Shown here: positions 7,961-14,901 of the stretch, one piece after another
Position numbering within the stretch: position 1 is the first letter of the stretch
How the letters are laid out: each line of letters starts with the position of its first letter
Source of the DNA: CAYSRC01 sp964433495
GTDB lineage: Bacteria; Bacillota; Clostridia; Oscillospirales; Ruminococcaceae
NCBI GenBank assembly: GCA_964433495.1
Contig: CAYSRC010000037.1
Location: 1-25,157, forward strand
Direction of reading: 5' to 3'
Length of the DNA stretch: 25,157 nucleotides
Notes under the pieces: generated by a model
Seen by the model: only the letters and a program-made list of their open reading frames with translations
Database searches by the model: none
Told to the model about the DNA's origin: nothing
Made by a program: the position numbers and the translations under genes

Positions 7961-8578
7961 GTTGTCCGACCTCCTGTGCTGAAGAGGGATGCGCCGAAGC
8001 GCTGTCCGACGCCGGTTTTACCGCGTATCGCGGTCAATGTATATATCGGTATACCGATGTATTTTTGATTTCCGGGCAGGGCGTGCGCCTTCTGCCGCCC
8101 ATCCCTTTGCCTGCCTTTAGCCGCCTTTCGGAGAAAGGAACGCCGCCGGCCGAAAAAACAGCGCATGAAAAGCTGTCCGCATAAAAATACATTTTAATTT
8201 TACCACAATCGGGGGGTATATATCAACAACGGCCACAGGCTTGGGGTTCCGCAGGCATGCCGACCTCTTGAAAGGACCGGGCGTCCGGGAAGCCCCTTGC
8301 CGGACGCAATCGGTACGGCGTTCGACGCACCTTCGACACACCCTGCGCGGGAATATGCAGGGCGTGTGCAAAGGGAGAGTCGGCCGGTCGTACCGATTAC
8401 GGCACGCATTTATCGCATGAAGTGTTGGCCGTCATACCGATTACGGCCGACCGCGCGGTAAGGGGGGCTTGGGATACAGCAAACCTTAAAGCTTACATCA
8501 GTCCCCCGGGCCGCGTGCCCCTGCCCCCTGCCGCACGCCCGCGCTTTAAGCTGAACGGGGGGATATCTCGTTATTTAA
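7961..8578. other. Spacer with leader, promoter and short repeats; no gene
   Basis: The part 7961-8190 is the untranslated leader of the GLUG protein gene and includes a perfect 14-base palindrome, ATCGGTATACCGAT, at 8045-8058. A promoter lies at 8197-8226. From 8281 to 8460 there are several short repeats. A perfect 8-bp hairpin GCGTCCGG/CCGGACGC lies at 8281-8307, and a hairpin with a GGGAATAT loop at 8336-8367. The word TACCGATTACGGC occurs twice directly (about 8391-8403 and 8435-8447) and once inverted in degenerate form (about 8303-8319). I see no clear terminator for mfd, whose stop is at 8579. Confidence 0.55.
8197..8226 (-). promoter_or_regulatory. Predicted sigma-A promoter of the GLUG surface protein gene
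   Basis: -35 TTGATA (8221-8226, one mismatch to consensus) is followed after 18 bases by -10 TAAAAT (8197-8202), extended by TGG (TTGTGGTAAAAT). The predicted start near 8190 leaves a leader of about 230 bases before the ATG at 7960, long enough for post-transcriptional control. Confidence 0.7.
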
Positions 8579-11500
8579 TCAGGTCGGCCTGTGCGCAGCG
8601 GCCTCGCCGCCCGCTCCCTGCGGGGCGTCCTTTTTAAGGCGCAGCAGCGTCACCGTGTCCGCCGCGGCCTCGGCGGCGTTTTCGCCCTTTAGGACGGTGA
8701 CGGCGAGGTAGCTCTTGCCCTTGAGCGAGACGAGCGCCCGCCGCGTCTTTGAGCGGATGAAGCTGTCGGTGTCCACTTCGCCGAGGCGGTCGCTGTAGAG
8801 ATAGACGGCGTCGCCGCCCTTAGCGACGACCTCGTAGAACCCGAGGCGCGACGCGAGCGCACGGGTGAGCGAGATGAGCACGAGGGCGTTCACACACTCG
8901 GGCGGTCTGCCGAAGCGGTCGGCGAGCTCGTTTGCGACGTCCTCGGCGTCGTCGGACGACTGAATGCCCGCGATGCGTTTATACATTTCGATGCGGCTCT
9001 CGTTGTCGGGGATATAGCTGTCGGGGATAAAGGCGCTGACGCCGATGTCGACGGTGCACTCGACGGGCTCGGCGGCGTGCGGGAGGCCCTGCTCATCCTC
9101 TATGGCGCGCTTTAATATGCGCACATAGGTGTCGTAGCCCACCGCCTGCATGTGCCCGCTTTGGCGGGCGCTGAGCACGCTGCCCGCCCCGCGGATCTGA
9201 AGATCGCGCATCGCTATCTTGAAGCCGCTGCCGAAGCTGGTGAAGTCCCGTATCGCGCCGAGGCGCTTTGCCGCGACCTCGCTTATCTCGCGGTCGCGCC
9301 TGAAGGTGAAGTAGGCGAACGCGCGCCTGCCCGAGCGCCCGACCCGCCCGCGGATCTGATAGAGCTGGGCGAGGCCCATGCGGTCGGCGTTCTCGACGAT
9401 GAGGGTGTTGCAGTTGGGCACGTCGACGCCCGTCTCGATGATCGTCGTGCACACGAGTACGTCAAACTCCCCCTCGAGCAGTCTGCGCCAAACGTCGGAC
9501 AGCTGCTCCTCCCCCATCCTGCCGTGGGCGATCTCGATGCGGGCGTCGGGCACGAGCCGCGAAATCCGCGCGGCGCAGCTCTCAATCGTCTCCACCCGGT
9601 TGTGCAGATAGTACACCTGTCCTCCGCGGGACATTTCTCTCTTTATCGCGTCGGCGACGATGCCCTCGTCGTACTCCATCACAAAGGTCTGCACGGGGTG
9701 CCTGTCCTCGGGCGGCTCCTCGATGACCGACATGTCGCGTATGCCGCTCATCGCCATGTTGAGCGTCCGCGGGATGGGGGTGGCCGACAGCGTCAGCACG
9801 TCCACCCCCTCAAACGCCTGCTTGAGCTTTTCCTTGTGCGCGACGCCGAATCGCTGCTCCTCGTCGATCACCACGAGGCCGAGCTTTTTAAATTTGACGT
9901 CCTTTTGAAGCAGCTTGTGGGTGCCGATTGCGATGTCCACCGAGCCGTCGCCTATCCCCTTTATCGCCGCCTTGACGTCCTTTGCGGGGGTGAAGCGGGA
10001 CAGCATCGCGATCTTGATGGGATAGGCCTCCATGCGTTCCAAAAAGGTCTTGTAGTGCTGAAGCGCGAGGATGGTGGTGGGCACCAGCACCGCGCACTGA
10101 TAGCCGTCGCTGACGCATTTGAACACCGCCCGCAGCGCGACCTCGGTCTTGCCGACGCCCACATCGCCGCACAGCAGCCTGTCCATGGGCCGCGGGCGCT
10201 GCATGTCGCGCTTTATCTCGGCCGAGGCGCGCAGCTGATCGTCGGTCTCGTCATAGGCGAAGCGCGCCTCAAACTCGCGCTGCCAGTCGGTGTCCTGCGA
10301 AAACTCGATCCCCTCGGCCGTCTCGCGTTTGGCGTACAGGGCGATGAGCTCGCCCGCCATCTCGCGTACCGCGCGGTAGACGCTCCCGGTGGTCTTCTGC
10401 CACTCGCCCGAGTTGAGCTTCGCGAGCTTGACCGCGCCCGCGTCCCCGGGCGAGACGTACTGCGACACCATGTCGAGCTGTGTCACGGGGACGTACAGCG
10501 TGTCGGCCCCGCGGTATTTTATCTTGATATAGTCGCGCACGAGGCCGTGGTGGTCGATGCGGTGGATGCCGTCGTACATGCCGATGCCGTGGCTGCGATG
10601 CACGACAAGGTCTCCCTCGCGCAGGTCCTCAAGGCTCGTGAGACCCGCGCCGTCGACGGCGCGCACCCGCTTCTTTTTGAGCGGCTTGTTTTCCCGCCTG
10701 CCCGTGATGACGCACAGCTTGGGCGACGTCATCTCAAAGCCCGACGACAGCGAGCCGACCGACACCCCCACATGTCCCGGCTGCGGCACCTCGTCATCGC
10801 TGCGCACCGCATCAAAGCCCTCGCGCTCGAGGTCGCGCACGAGGGCCGACGCCGCGCGTTCGGTCCCGGCCAGGACAAGGCACCGATAGCCGGTTGCGAG
10901 ATACCCGCGGAGGTCCTCGCACAGCACGTTGAACTCGCCGCTCCAGCGCGGCATCGAGTTGCCGCCGAGGGTGATGAGCCGGTCGAGGCGCGCGGGCGCT
11001 GCACGTGTGAAGGCGTCGGCGAGCACCGTCGCGGGGTGCTCGACCGCCGAGAAGTCGTCCTCGTACCACATTCCGAGCTCTTTGCAATACATACCGTGCG
11101 CCTTGAGGGACGACAGCTGCTCCGAGTGCTGCCACAGCAGGTTTTTGGCGCGCTTTTCGAGCGCCGAGGGCTCGTATACAAAGAAGACGGGGTCGTCAAA
11201 ACAGTCGCTGAGCAGCCCTGCGGCGGGATAAAACAGGTTCATGTATCGGTCGGTCGCGGGCGGGGTGATGCCGTCGCGCAGCAGCTCTGCGTCCCGCAAG
11301 GCCGCGCGCCGCAGCTCGGCGGGCGCGCGCTCGCACAGCTTTTGCAGGCGCTCGCAGGCATCGGCAGGGGGGACGATCTCGCGCGCGGGGGTGACGGTGA
11401 CCGTTTTTACGCGCGCCGTGCGCCGCTGTGTCTCGACCGAAAACTCGGACATTCGGTCGATCTCGTCGCCGAACATCTCGAGCCGCACCGGGTTTTTGCC

Positions 11501-12055
11501 GCTGCTCGGGAAGATGTCCACGATTCCGCCGCGCACCGCGAACTGCCCCGGCCCCTCGACGCGGTCGCCCCTTGTGTAGCCGCAGCCCACAAGGCGCGCG
11601 CACAGCTCGCCGAGCGGGACGCAGCCGCCCGTCTCAAGGGTGAAGGACAGGCTCTCATACAGCTCGCGCGGCATGGTGAAGGACATGTACGCCTCGAGCG
11701 AGCAGCACACGACGCGCGCGTTCCCCGCGAGCGCACGGCCCAAAACGGCCAGCCGCGCGAGCTCGTCGTCGTGCGAGGTGCTCTCGACGTCCGCGAGGGT
11801 GAAATCGCGGGAAGGGAAGGCGCACGCCCCCGCCCCCCGCCACATCGAGTTGATGTCCTCGGCGGCGGCGACGGCTTGGGCATCGGTCTCGGTGATAAAG
11901 ACGACGGGGCGGCCGAGCCTTTTTGCAAGGGCCGCCGCGTAGAGCGCCGCGTGGATGCGGTGCGCCCCGAAGAGCGCGCACCTGCCGTCCGAGGCCATCG
12001 TGTCGCACAGGGCTTCAAACTGTTCGGTTTCGCTTATTGCGGAAAAAAGCTCCAT
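8579..12055 (-). CDS. mfd: Transcription-repair coupling factor Mfd
   Basis: This SF2 translocase releases RNA polymerase stalled at DNA lesions and recruits UvrA to start nucleotide excision repair. I chose the ATG at 12055 (MELFSAISETEQF), giving 1158 residues, the normal family length, with a GAGGG site 9 bases upstream. The longer frame to 12148 has an unlikely basic/hydrophobic extension. The N-terminal UvrB-like domain includes GQFAVRGGIVDIFP. The CarD-like RNA polymerase interaction domain begins near residue 476 (REGDLVVHRSHGIGMYDG). The translocase has Walker A GDVGVGKTE near 628, the DEEQ box (VVIDEEQRFGV) near 727, SATPIPRTL, and the helicase C segment with GRVGRSGRRAFAYF. The C-terminal TRCF domain follows (EPVECTVDIGVSAFIPDSYI). 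pth lies upstream, as in Bacillus, but the small gene fin that separates them there is absent. Confidence 0.97.
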   Translation of the reverse strand: MELFSAISETEQFEALCDTMASDGRCALFGAHRIHAALYAAALAKRLGRPVVFITETDAQAVAAAEDINSMWRGAGACAFPSRDFTLADVESTSHDDELARLAVLGRALAGNARVVCCSLEAYMSFTMPRELYESLSFTLETGGCVPLGELCARLVGCGYTRGDRVEGPGQFAVRGGIVDIFPSSGKNPVRLEMFGDEIDRMSEFSVETQRRTARVKTVTVTPAREIVPPADACERLQKLCERAPAELRRAALRDAELLRDGITPPATDRYMNLFYPAAGLLSDCFDDPVFFVYEPSALEKRAKNLLWQHSEQLSSLKAHGMYCKELGMWYEDDFSAVEHPATVLADAFTRAAPARLDRLITLGGNSMPRWSGEFNVLCEDLRGYLATGYRCLVLAGTERAASALVRDLEREGFDAVRSDDEVPQPGHVGVSVGSLSSGFEMTSPKLCVITGRRENKPLKKKRVRAVDGAGLTSLEDLREGDLVVHRSHGIGMYDGIHRIDHHGLVRDYIKIKYRGADTLYVPVTQLDMVSQYVSPGDAGAVKLAKLNSGEWQKTTGSVYRAVREMAGELIALYAKRETAEGIEFSQDTDWQREFEARFAYDETDDQLRASAEIKRDMQRPRPMDRLLCGDVGVGKTEVALRAVFKCVSDGYQCAVLVPTTILALQHYKTFLERMEAYPIKIAMLSRFTPAKDVKAAIKGIGDGSVDIAIGTHKLLQKDVKFKKLGLVVIDEEQRFGVAHKEKLKQAFEGVDVLTLSATPIPRTLNMAMSGIRDMSVIEEPPEDRHPVQTFVMEYDEGIVADAIKREMSRGGQVYYLHNRVETIESCAARISRLVPDARIEIAHGRMGEEQLSDVWRRLLEGEFDVLVCTTIIETGVDVPNCNTLIVENADRMGLAQLYQIRGRVGRSGRRAFAYFTFRRDREISEVAAKRLGAIRDFTSFGSGFKIAMRDLQIRGAGSVLSARQSGHMQAVGYDTYVRILKRAIEDEQGLPHAAEPVECTVDIGVSAFIPDSYIPDNESRIEMYKRIAGIQSSDDAEDVANELADRFGRPPECVNALVLISLTRALASRLGFYEVVAKGGDAVYLYSDRLGEVDTDSFIRSKTRRALVSLKGKSYLAVTVLKGENAAEAAADTVTLLRLKKDAPQGAGGEAAAHRPT

Positions 12056-12296
12056 GGGAAATACCCTCAAATCGGTAAAATTGCAGTTAAAAATAACTAA
12101 AAGTATAAAAATAAGGCGCACGGATACCCGTTCGGCCGACACGGACACGGCGGGCTCCGCTTGCTTGCGGCGGGCGACCGGGGGCGCGGCCGTCGGACGG
12201 GGACCTTATTGCGCAGATGCGTGTTACGGGTATACCGACACATGCCGCTTGAGGATGAACCCCGTCGGCCGCGCAGCGCAAAACACCGTATGGATA
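12056..12296 (-). promoter_or_regulatory. pth-mfd spacer with a weak possible promoter
   Basis: The 241-base gap holds an AT-rich stretch before mfd with a possible -10 TATACT at 12102-12107 on the minus strand, but no acceptable -35 at 16-18 bases. A GGTATACC-centred palindrome like that at 8045-8058 occurs near 12230. I see no terminator hairpin with a T-run, so read-through from pth into mfd is plausible. Confidence 0.3.
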
Positions 12297-12884
12297 TCAG
12301 CCGTTAAAGCGGCTCTGCGCGAGCCCTGTCTGCCCCGATACTATCAGCTCGCAGGCGGGGAGAATGTCGGAAAAGCGCTTTTCGATCAGCAGCCGGTCGT
12401 CGTGCGAGGGGGAGGAGAGCACCCAGTCGGCGAGGTCGGCGTCGGGGTGCGGTTTTTTGCCCACCCCGATCTTTATGCGCGGAAAGGCGTCCGAGCCGAG
12501 CGAGGCGATGATGCTCTTGACGCCGTTGTGTCCGCCCGCCGAGCCGTCGACCCTTATCCGCAGGCAGCCCGGCTCGAGGGAGACGTCGTCAAAGATGACG
12601 ATGACGTTCTCGGGCGGCAGGTTGTAGTACTGCGCCGCCGCGGCGACGGCGTTGCCGGACAGGTTCATAAAGGTTAGCGGCTTTAAAAAGACGGTCGGGA
12701 CGTCTGCGATACGCCCCTCGCCCGTAAGGCCGCCGAAGCGCGAGCGCGCGATGCGCACCCCGAGCTCGTCCGCGACAAAGTCGACGGCGTTAAAGCCCGC
12801 GTTGTGGCGCGAGCGCTCATACTGCTTGCCGGGGTTGCCGAGTCCGACGATCAAAAACCCCGCGGTTTTCTTTTTAAAAAACAA
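12297..12884 (-). CDS. pth: Peptidyl-tRNA hydrolase
   Basis: The enzyme cleaves the ester bond of peptidyl-tRNAs that drop off the ribosome, recycling tRNA in the cytoplasm. The start is set at a TTG at 12884 (195 residues, normal length) because AAGGAAG lies 6 bases upstream and the family start (IVGLGNPG) follows at once; the longer frame upstream to 13052 has no family resemblance. Conserved residues: GLGNPG with Asn18, RHNAGF with catalytic His28, FMN with Asn75, FDD with Asp100, and SAGGHNG for tRNA binding. A KKK cluster at residues 5-7 precedes the core. A strong promoter at 13333-13361 would give a leader of about 440 bases carrying conspicuous structure. mfd follows 241 bases downstream. 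Confidence 0.96.
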   Translation of the reverse strand: MFFKKKTAGFLIVGLGNPGKQYERSRHNAGFNAVDFVADELGVRIARSRFGGLTGEGRIADVPTVFLKPLTFMNLSGNAVAAAAQYYNLPPENVIVIFDDVSLEPGCLRIRVDGSAGGHNGVKSIIASLGSDAFPRIKIGVGKKPHPDADLADWVLSSPSHDDRLLIEKRFSDILPACELIVSGQTGLAQSRFNG

Positions 12885-13004
12885 GATGTGCTTCCTTTCG
12901 GTTTGATAAGATGGGCACGCAAAAGCGCCGCCGAAGGCCGGCGTGAGACGGCCGACGCGGAAGAGAGAAAAGGCCGCATTTGCCGCGGACATACGCCGCA
13001 CCGG

Positions 13005-13177
13005 GCCCCGCATGCTCCCGCAGGGCGTGTCGAATGTCCGTTCCGCTGCCATTCGATCAACTCGCGGGAATATGCGAGCCGTGTCAGCGTCAGCTGACCG
13101 AGGGATTGTTTGAGAAAAGGCTCATCTCTCGAAAAAACTTTTTGCTGCAATCCCCGCTTACTACCTAACAATCTCTC
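13005..13177. repeat. Decayed palindromic elements in the pth leader
   Basis: Hairpin GCCCCGC/GCAGGGC (13005-13026, one mismatch) has the loop ATGCTCCC. Hairpin CTCGC/GCGAG (13061-13078) has the loop GGGAATAT, which is ATATTCCC on the other strand. Both loops match those at 3258-3264 and 8347-8356. A further inverted repeat of 11 bases (one mismatch) spans 13100-13177, with CAGCGTCAGCTGACC beside its left end, reminiscent of MITE ends. Confidence 0.5.
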
Positions 13178-13249
13178 CGTCACGGGAACGGCGCGAAGCG
13201 CCCGCAACAAATGAGGCGGTCTTGAGCCGAATTTGCCCGTAACAATGTT

Positions 13250-13329
13250 CTCGGCGGTTTGAGGCTTCGCCTCAAACACCCCTGCGCCGACAGCGCAGGG
13301 GTTGGTCGCCCGCAGGGCGGCCCGCCGAG
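13250..13329 (-). ncRNA. Candidate structured RNA: outer stem enclosing three hairpins
   Basis: An outer 8-bp perfect stem (13250-13257 CTCGGCGG with 13322-13329 CCGCCGAG) encloses three contiguous hairpins with almost no unpaired linker. They are an 8-bp stem with a 3-base loop (13258-13276), a 10-bp stem with a 5-base loop (13278-13302) and a 5-bp stem with a 3-base loop (13307-13319). On the minus strand it would fold as a four-way junction. A near-consensus minus-strand promoter ends at 13333, so transcription would start around 13326, inside the outer stem. It is therefore the very 5' end of the pth leader or a separate small RNA. No known class is recognised, and it is not a tRNA. A DNA-level palindromic repeat is the main alternative. 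Confidence 0.45.
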
Positions 13330-13332
13330 GTT

Positions 13333-13361
13333 ATTATACCACACCCGTGCGCCGCGCTCAA
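13333..13361 (-). promoter_or_regulatory. Predicted strong sigma-A promoter for pth (and mfd)
   Basis: -35 TTGAGC (13356-13361), a 17-base spacer and a perfect -10 TATAAT (13333-13338) with an extended TGG element (TGTGGTATAAT). It begins just after the DUF3048 terminator and reads towards pth, about 440 bases away, starting inside the structured element 13250-13329. Confidence 0.8.
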
Positions 13362-13393
13362 ACGCCGCAGATGCCCGCCGCGTGAGCGCCATA

Positions 13394-13435
13394 TAAAAAC
13401 CGAAGCGCGCCGTATCTGCACGTGCGCGCCTCGGT
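13394..13435 (-). terminator. Terminator of the DUF3048 lipoprotein gene
   Basis: ACCGAAGCGCGC (13399-13410) pairs with GCGCGCCTCGGT (13424-13435), 11 of 12 pairs, around a 13-base loop. On the minus strand it is followed by TTTTTATAT. It lies about 40 bases after the stop at 13473. Confidence 0.8.
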
Positions 13436-13472
13436 TGTGCTCTTGTCGATATCCCCGAAAACGGGGGCCGGA

Positions 13473-14588
13473 TTACTCGGTGATGACGGTGTCCTCCTCG
13501 AGCTGGCTGCCGACGACCGCGATAAGCGACTGTCCGGTGTTGACGACGAGCTCGTTGCCCTCGCTGTCAAACAGCTTGATGTTGGAGGCGTACACGCCCT
13601 TTGTCCAGGTGATGCGCTCATAGTGGCCCTGCGTGAAGTAGTAGCCGGTGCCGCCCGCCTGATAATCGATCTCGATAAGGCCGCCCTTTTCCTCGGTGCC
13701 GGGGATGACCTCGACGTCGGCGTAGAGCAGGAGCACGTTGTCAAACGCGAGCTGCTGGTCGTTGTACGCCTCGTCGATGTGGGGCCTGCCCTTCTGCCAT
13801 TTGAGGTACTTTCCGCTCGCCTCGTCATAGCGGAAGTCGCCGTCGAACTCGTTGTTGCGGAACGAGTAGGGGAAGGTCACCGCGGTCGCGACGCCGTCGT
13901 CGGGGACGACGGTCTCATCCTCGGAGGCGAAGTTGAAGAAGGAGGTCAGCGAGGATCCGCTCTCGCTCTTCATCTTCACCTTCTCAAGCGTCTCGTCGAT
14001 GAGCGAGCCGCTGGTGAAGTAGGTGTGGACGATGTTGGAGCGGTCGGGCCACTTCCACAAAAACGAGGTGACGTTGTTGCCGTCGAGGGTCCTGAAGGCG
14101 TTCTCGTTGATGGCCTTGTCCGCAAAGACCGAGGTGCCGATGTGGGCGACGATGGGGTCAAGCGGGAAGATGAGCTCGAGGAACTGGTCGCGCAGCGAAC
14201 GCAGCGGGCCGATGCGCTCGACCTCGCGGGTGTCGGAGAACAGAGCCATGAGACGGGTTATGCCCGCCTCGGTCTCGATCTCGACGATGATGTCCGCCCT
14301 CGAGATGCCGTCCTGCGGCTTGCCGTTGTAGTCGCTGTTGTCGATCGAGATGGCATAGGGTCTCATCCCGACGCGGTCGCTCGGGAGGTTGTAGACGCCG
14401 GTCAGGGGGTTGAGGGCGTCCTTGCTGGCCGTGACCTCAAGCGCCCCGCCCGGGTCTTCGCTTGTTCCGACAAGCTCGTCGGAGATGTTGAGGTCGATCT
14501 GTTCCTGCCCGCCGTCCTCGCCGCCGGAGCAGCCGACAAAGGTCAGCACAAGCGCGACGCACAGCAGGAGCGAAATAATTTTCTTCAT
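13473..14588 (-). CDS. DUF3048 (YerB-like) lipoprotein
   Basis: The product has 371 residues from the ATG at 14588. A GTG 21 bases upstream is rejected because the AAAAGGAG site lies inside that extension, 10 bases before the ATG. The N-terminus is a lipoprotein signal (MKKIISLLLCVALVLTFVGC, candidate lipid Cys20, with an atypical Phe at -3). The body matches my memory of the DUF3048 family, including NPLTG, RPYAISIDN, DGISRADIIVEIETEAGITR, the RIGPLRSLRDQF region, and a C-terminal domain with KGVYASNIKLFDSEGNEL and GQSLIAVVGS. The molecular function of the family is not established; the protein acts outside the membrane. The gene stands alone, with its own promoter (14699-14727) and terminator (13394-13435), divergent from the M23 peptidase gene. 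Confidence 0.9.
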   Translation of the reverse strand: MKKIISLLLCVALVLTFVGCSGGEDGGQEQIDLNISDELVGTSEDPGGALEVTASKDALNPLTGVYNLPSDRVGMRPYAISIDNSDYNGKPQDGISRADIIVEIETEAGITRLMALFSDTREVERIGPLRSLRDQFLELIFPLDPIVAHIGTSVFADKAINENAFRTLDGNNVTSFLWKWPDRSNIVHTYFTSGSLIDETLEKVKMKSESGSSLTSFFNFASEDETVVPDDGVATAVTFPYSFRNNEFDGDFRYDEASGKYLKWQKGRPHIDEAYNDQQLAFDNVLLLYADVEVIPGTEEKGGLIEIDYQAGGTGYYFTQGHYERITWTKGVYASNIKLFDSEGNELVVNTGQSLIAVVGSQLEEDTVITE

Positions 14589-14698
14589 TTCGATTTGGCT
14601 CCTTTTCACAATCTCTTCCCCTTGTGCGCCCGCGGGCGCAGGGGGTAAAAACGGGTTAACGGTGTATCTCCCGGCACATCTGCCGATACACGTGCATT

Positions 14699-14727
14699 AT
14701 TATACTATCTTGCAGGCGATTTGTAAA
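14699..14727 (-). promoter_or_regulatory. Predicted sigma-A promoter of the DUF3048 gene
   Basis: -35 TTTACA (14722-14727, one mismatch), 17-base spacer, perfect -10 TATAAT (14699-14704). The leader to the ATG at 14588 is about 105 bases. Confidence 0.8.
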
Positions 14728-14791
14728 CCCAAAAGAAATCTTTTGCGGCAGATGCGCAGGGCGGATGCCCCGGGCCGCGGGGCGCTGCGGC

Positions 14792-14820
14792 TTGAAAGTT
14801 AAAAATCCCCGTGTTACAAT
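14792..14820 (+). promoter_or_regulatory. Predicted sigma-A promoter of the M23 peptidase gene
   Basis: -35 TTGAAA (14792-14797), 17-base spacer, -10 TACAAT (14815-14820) extended by TGT directly upstream. The leader to the ATG at 14902 is about 75 bases. Confidence 0.75.
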
Positions 14821-14901
14821 TCGGATAACGGCTGGAACAGGTTATCAGGCTATAGGTTAGGTGTCGCGCGCAGAGCGTTTTGTTGCAAAGGAAGGTTGCA
14901 T

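Larger units (their letters stand above)
12885..13472. other. Spacer with pth leader, repeats, promoter and DUF3048 terminator
   Basis: No gene is seen. From the pth side, the spacer holds paired hairpins with related loops (13005-13026 and 13061-13078) and a decayed MITE-like inverted repeat (GAGGGATTGTT at 13100-13110 against AACAATCTCTC at 13167-13177). It then holds the compact multi-hairpin element at 13250-13329, the promoter at 13333-13361 and the terminator at 13394-13435. Each is listed separately where useful. Confidence 0.6.
14589..14901. other. Divergent promoter region between DUF3048 gene and M23 gene
   Basis: About 310 bases hold two well-formed back-to-back promoters (14699-14727 on the minus strand, 14792-14820 on the plus strand) with their -35 boxes some 64 bases apart. 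Nothing else recognisable lies between. A repressor or activator acting between them could control both genes, but I see no clear operator. Confidence 0.6.

Noticed and set aside
9152..12100. Plus-strand open frame of about 980 codons opposite mfd
   Set aside because: It mirrors mfd codons, with shadow composition (His, Arg, Ala, Val) and no ribosome binding site.
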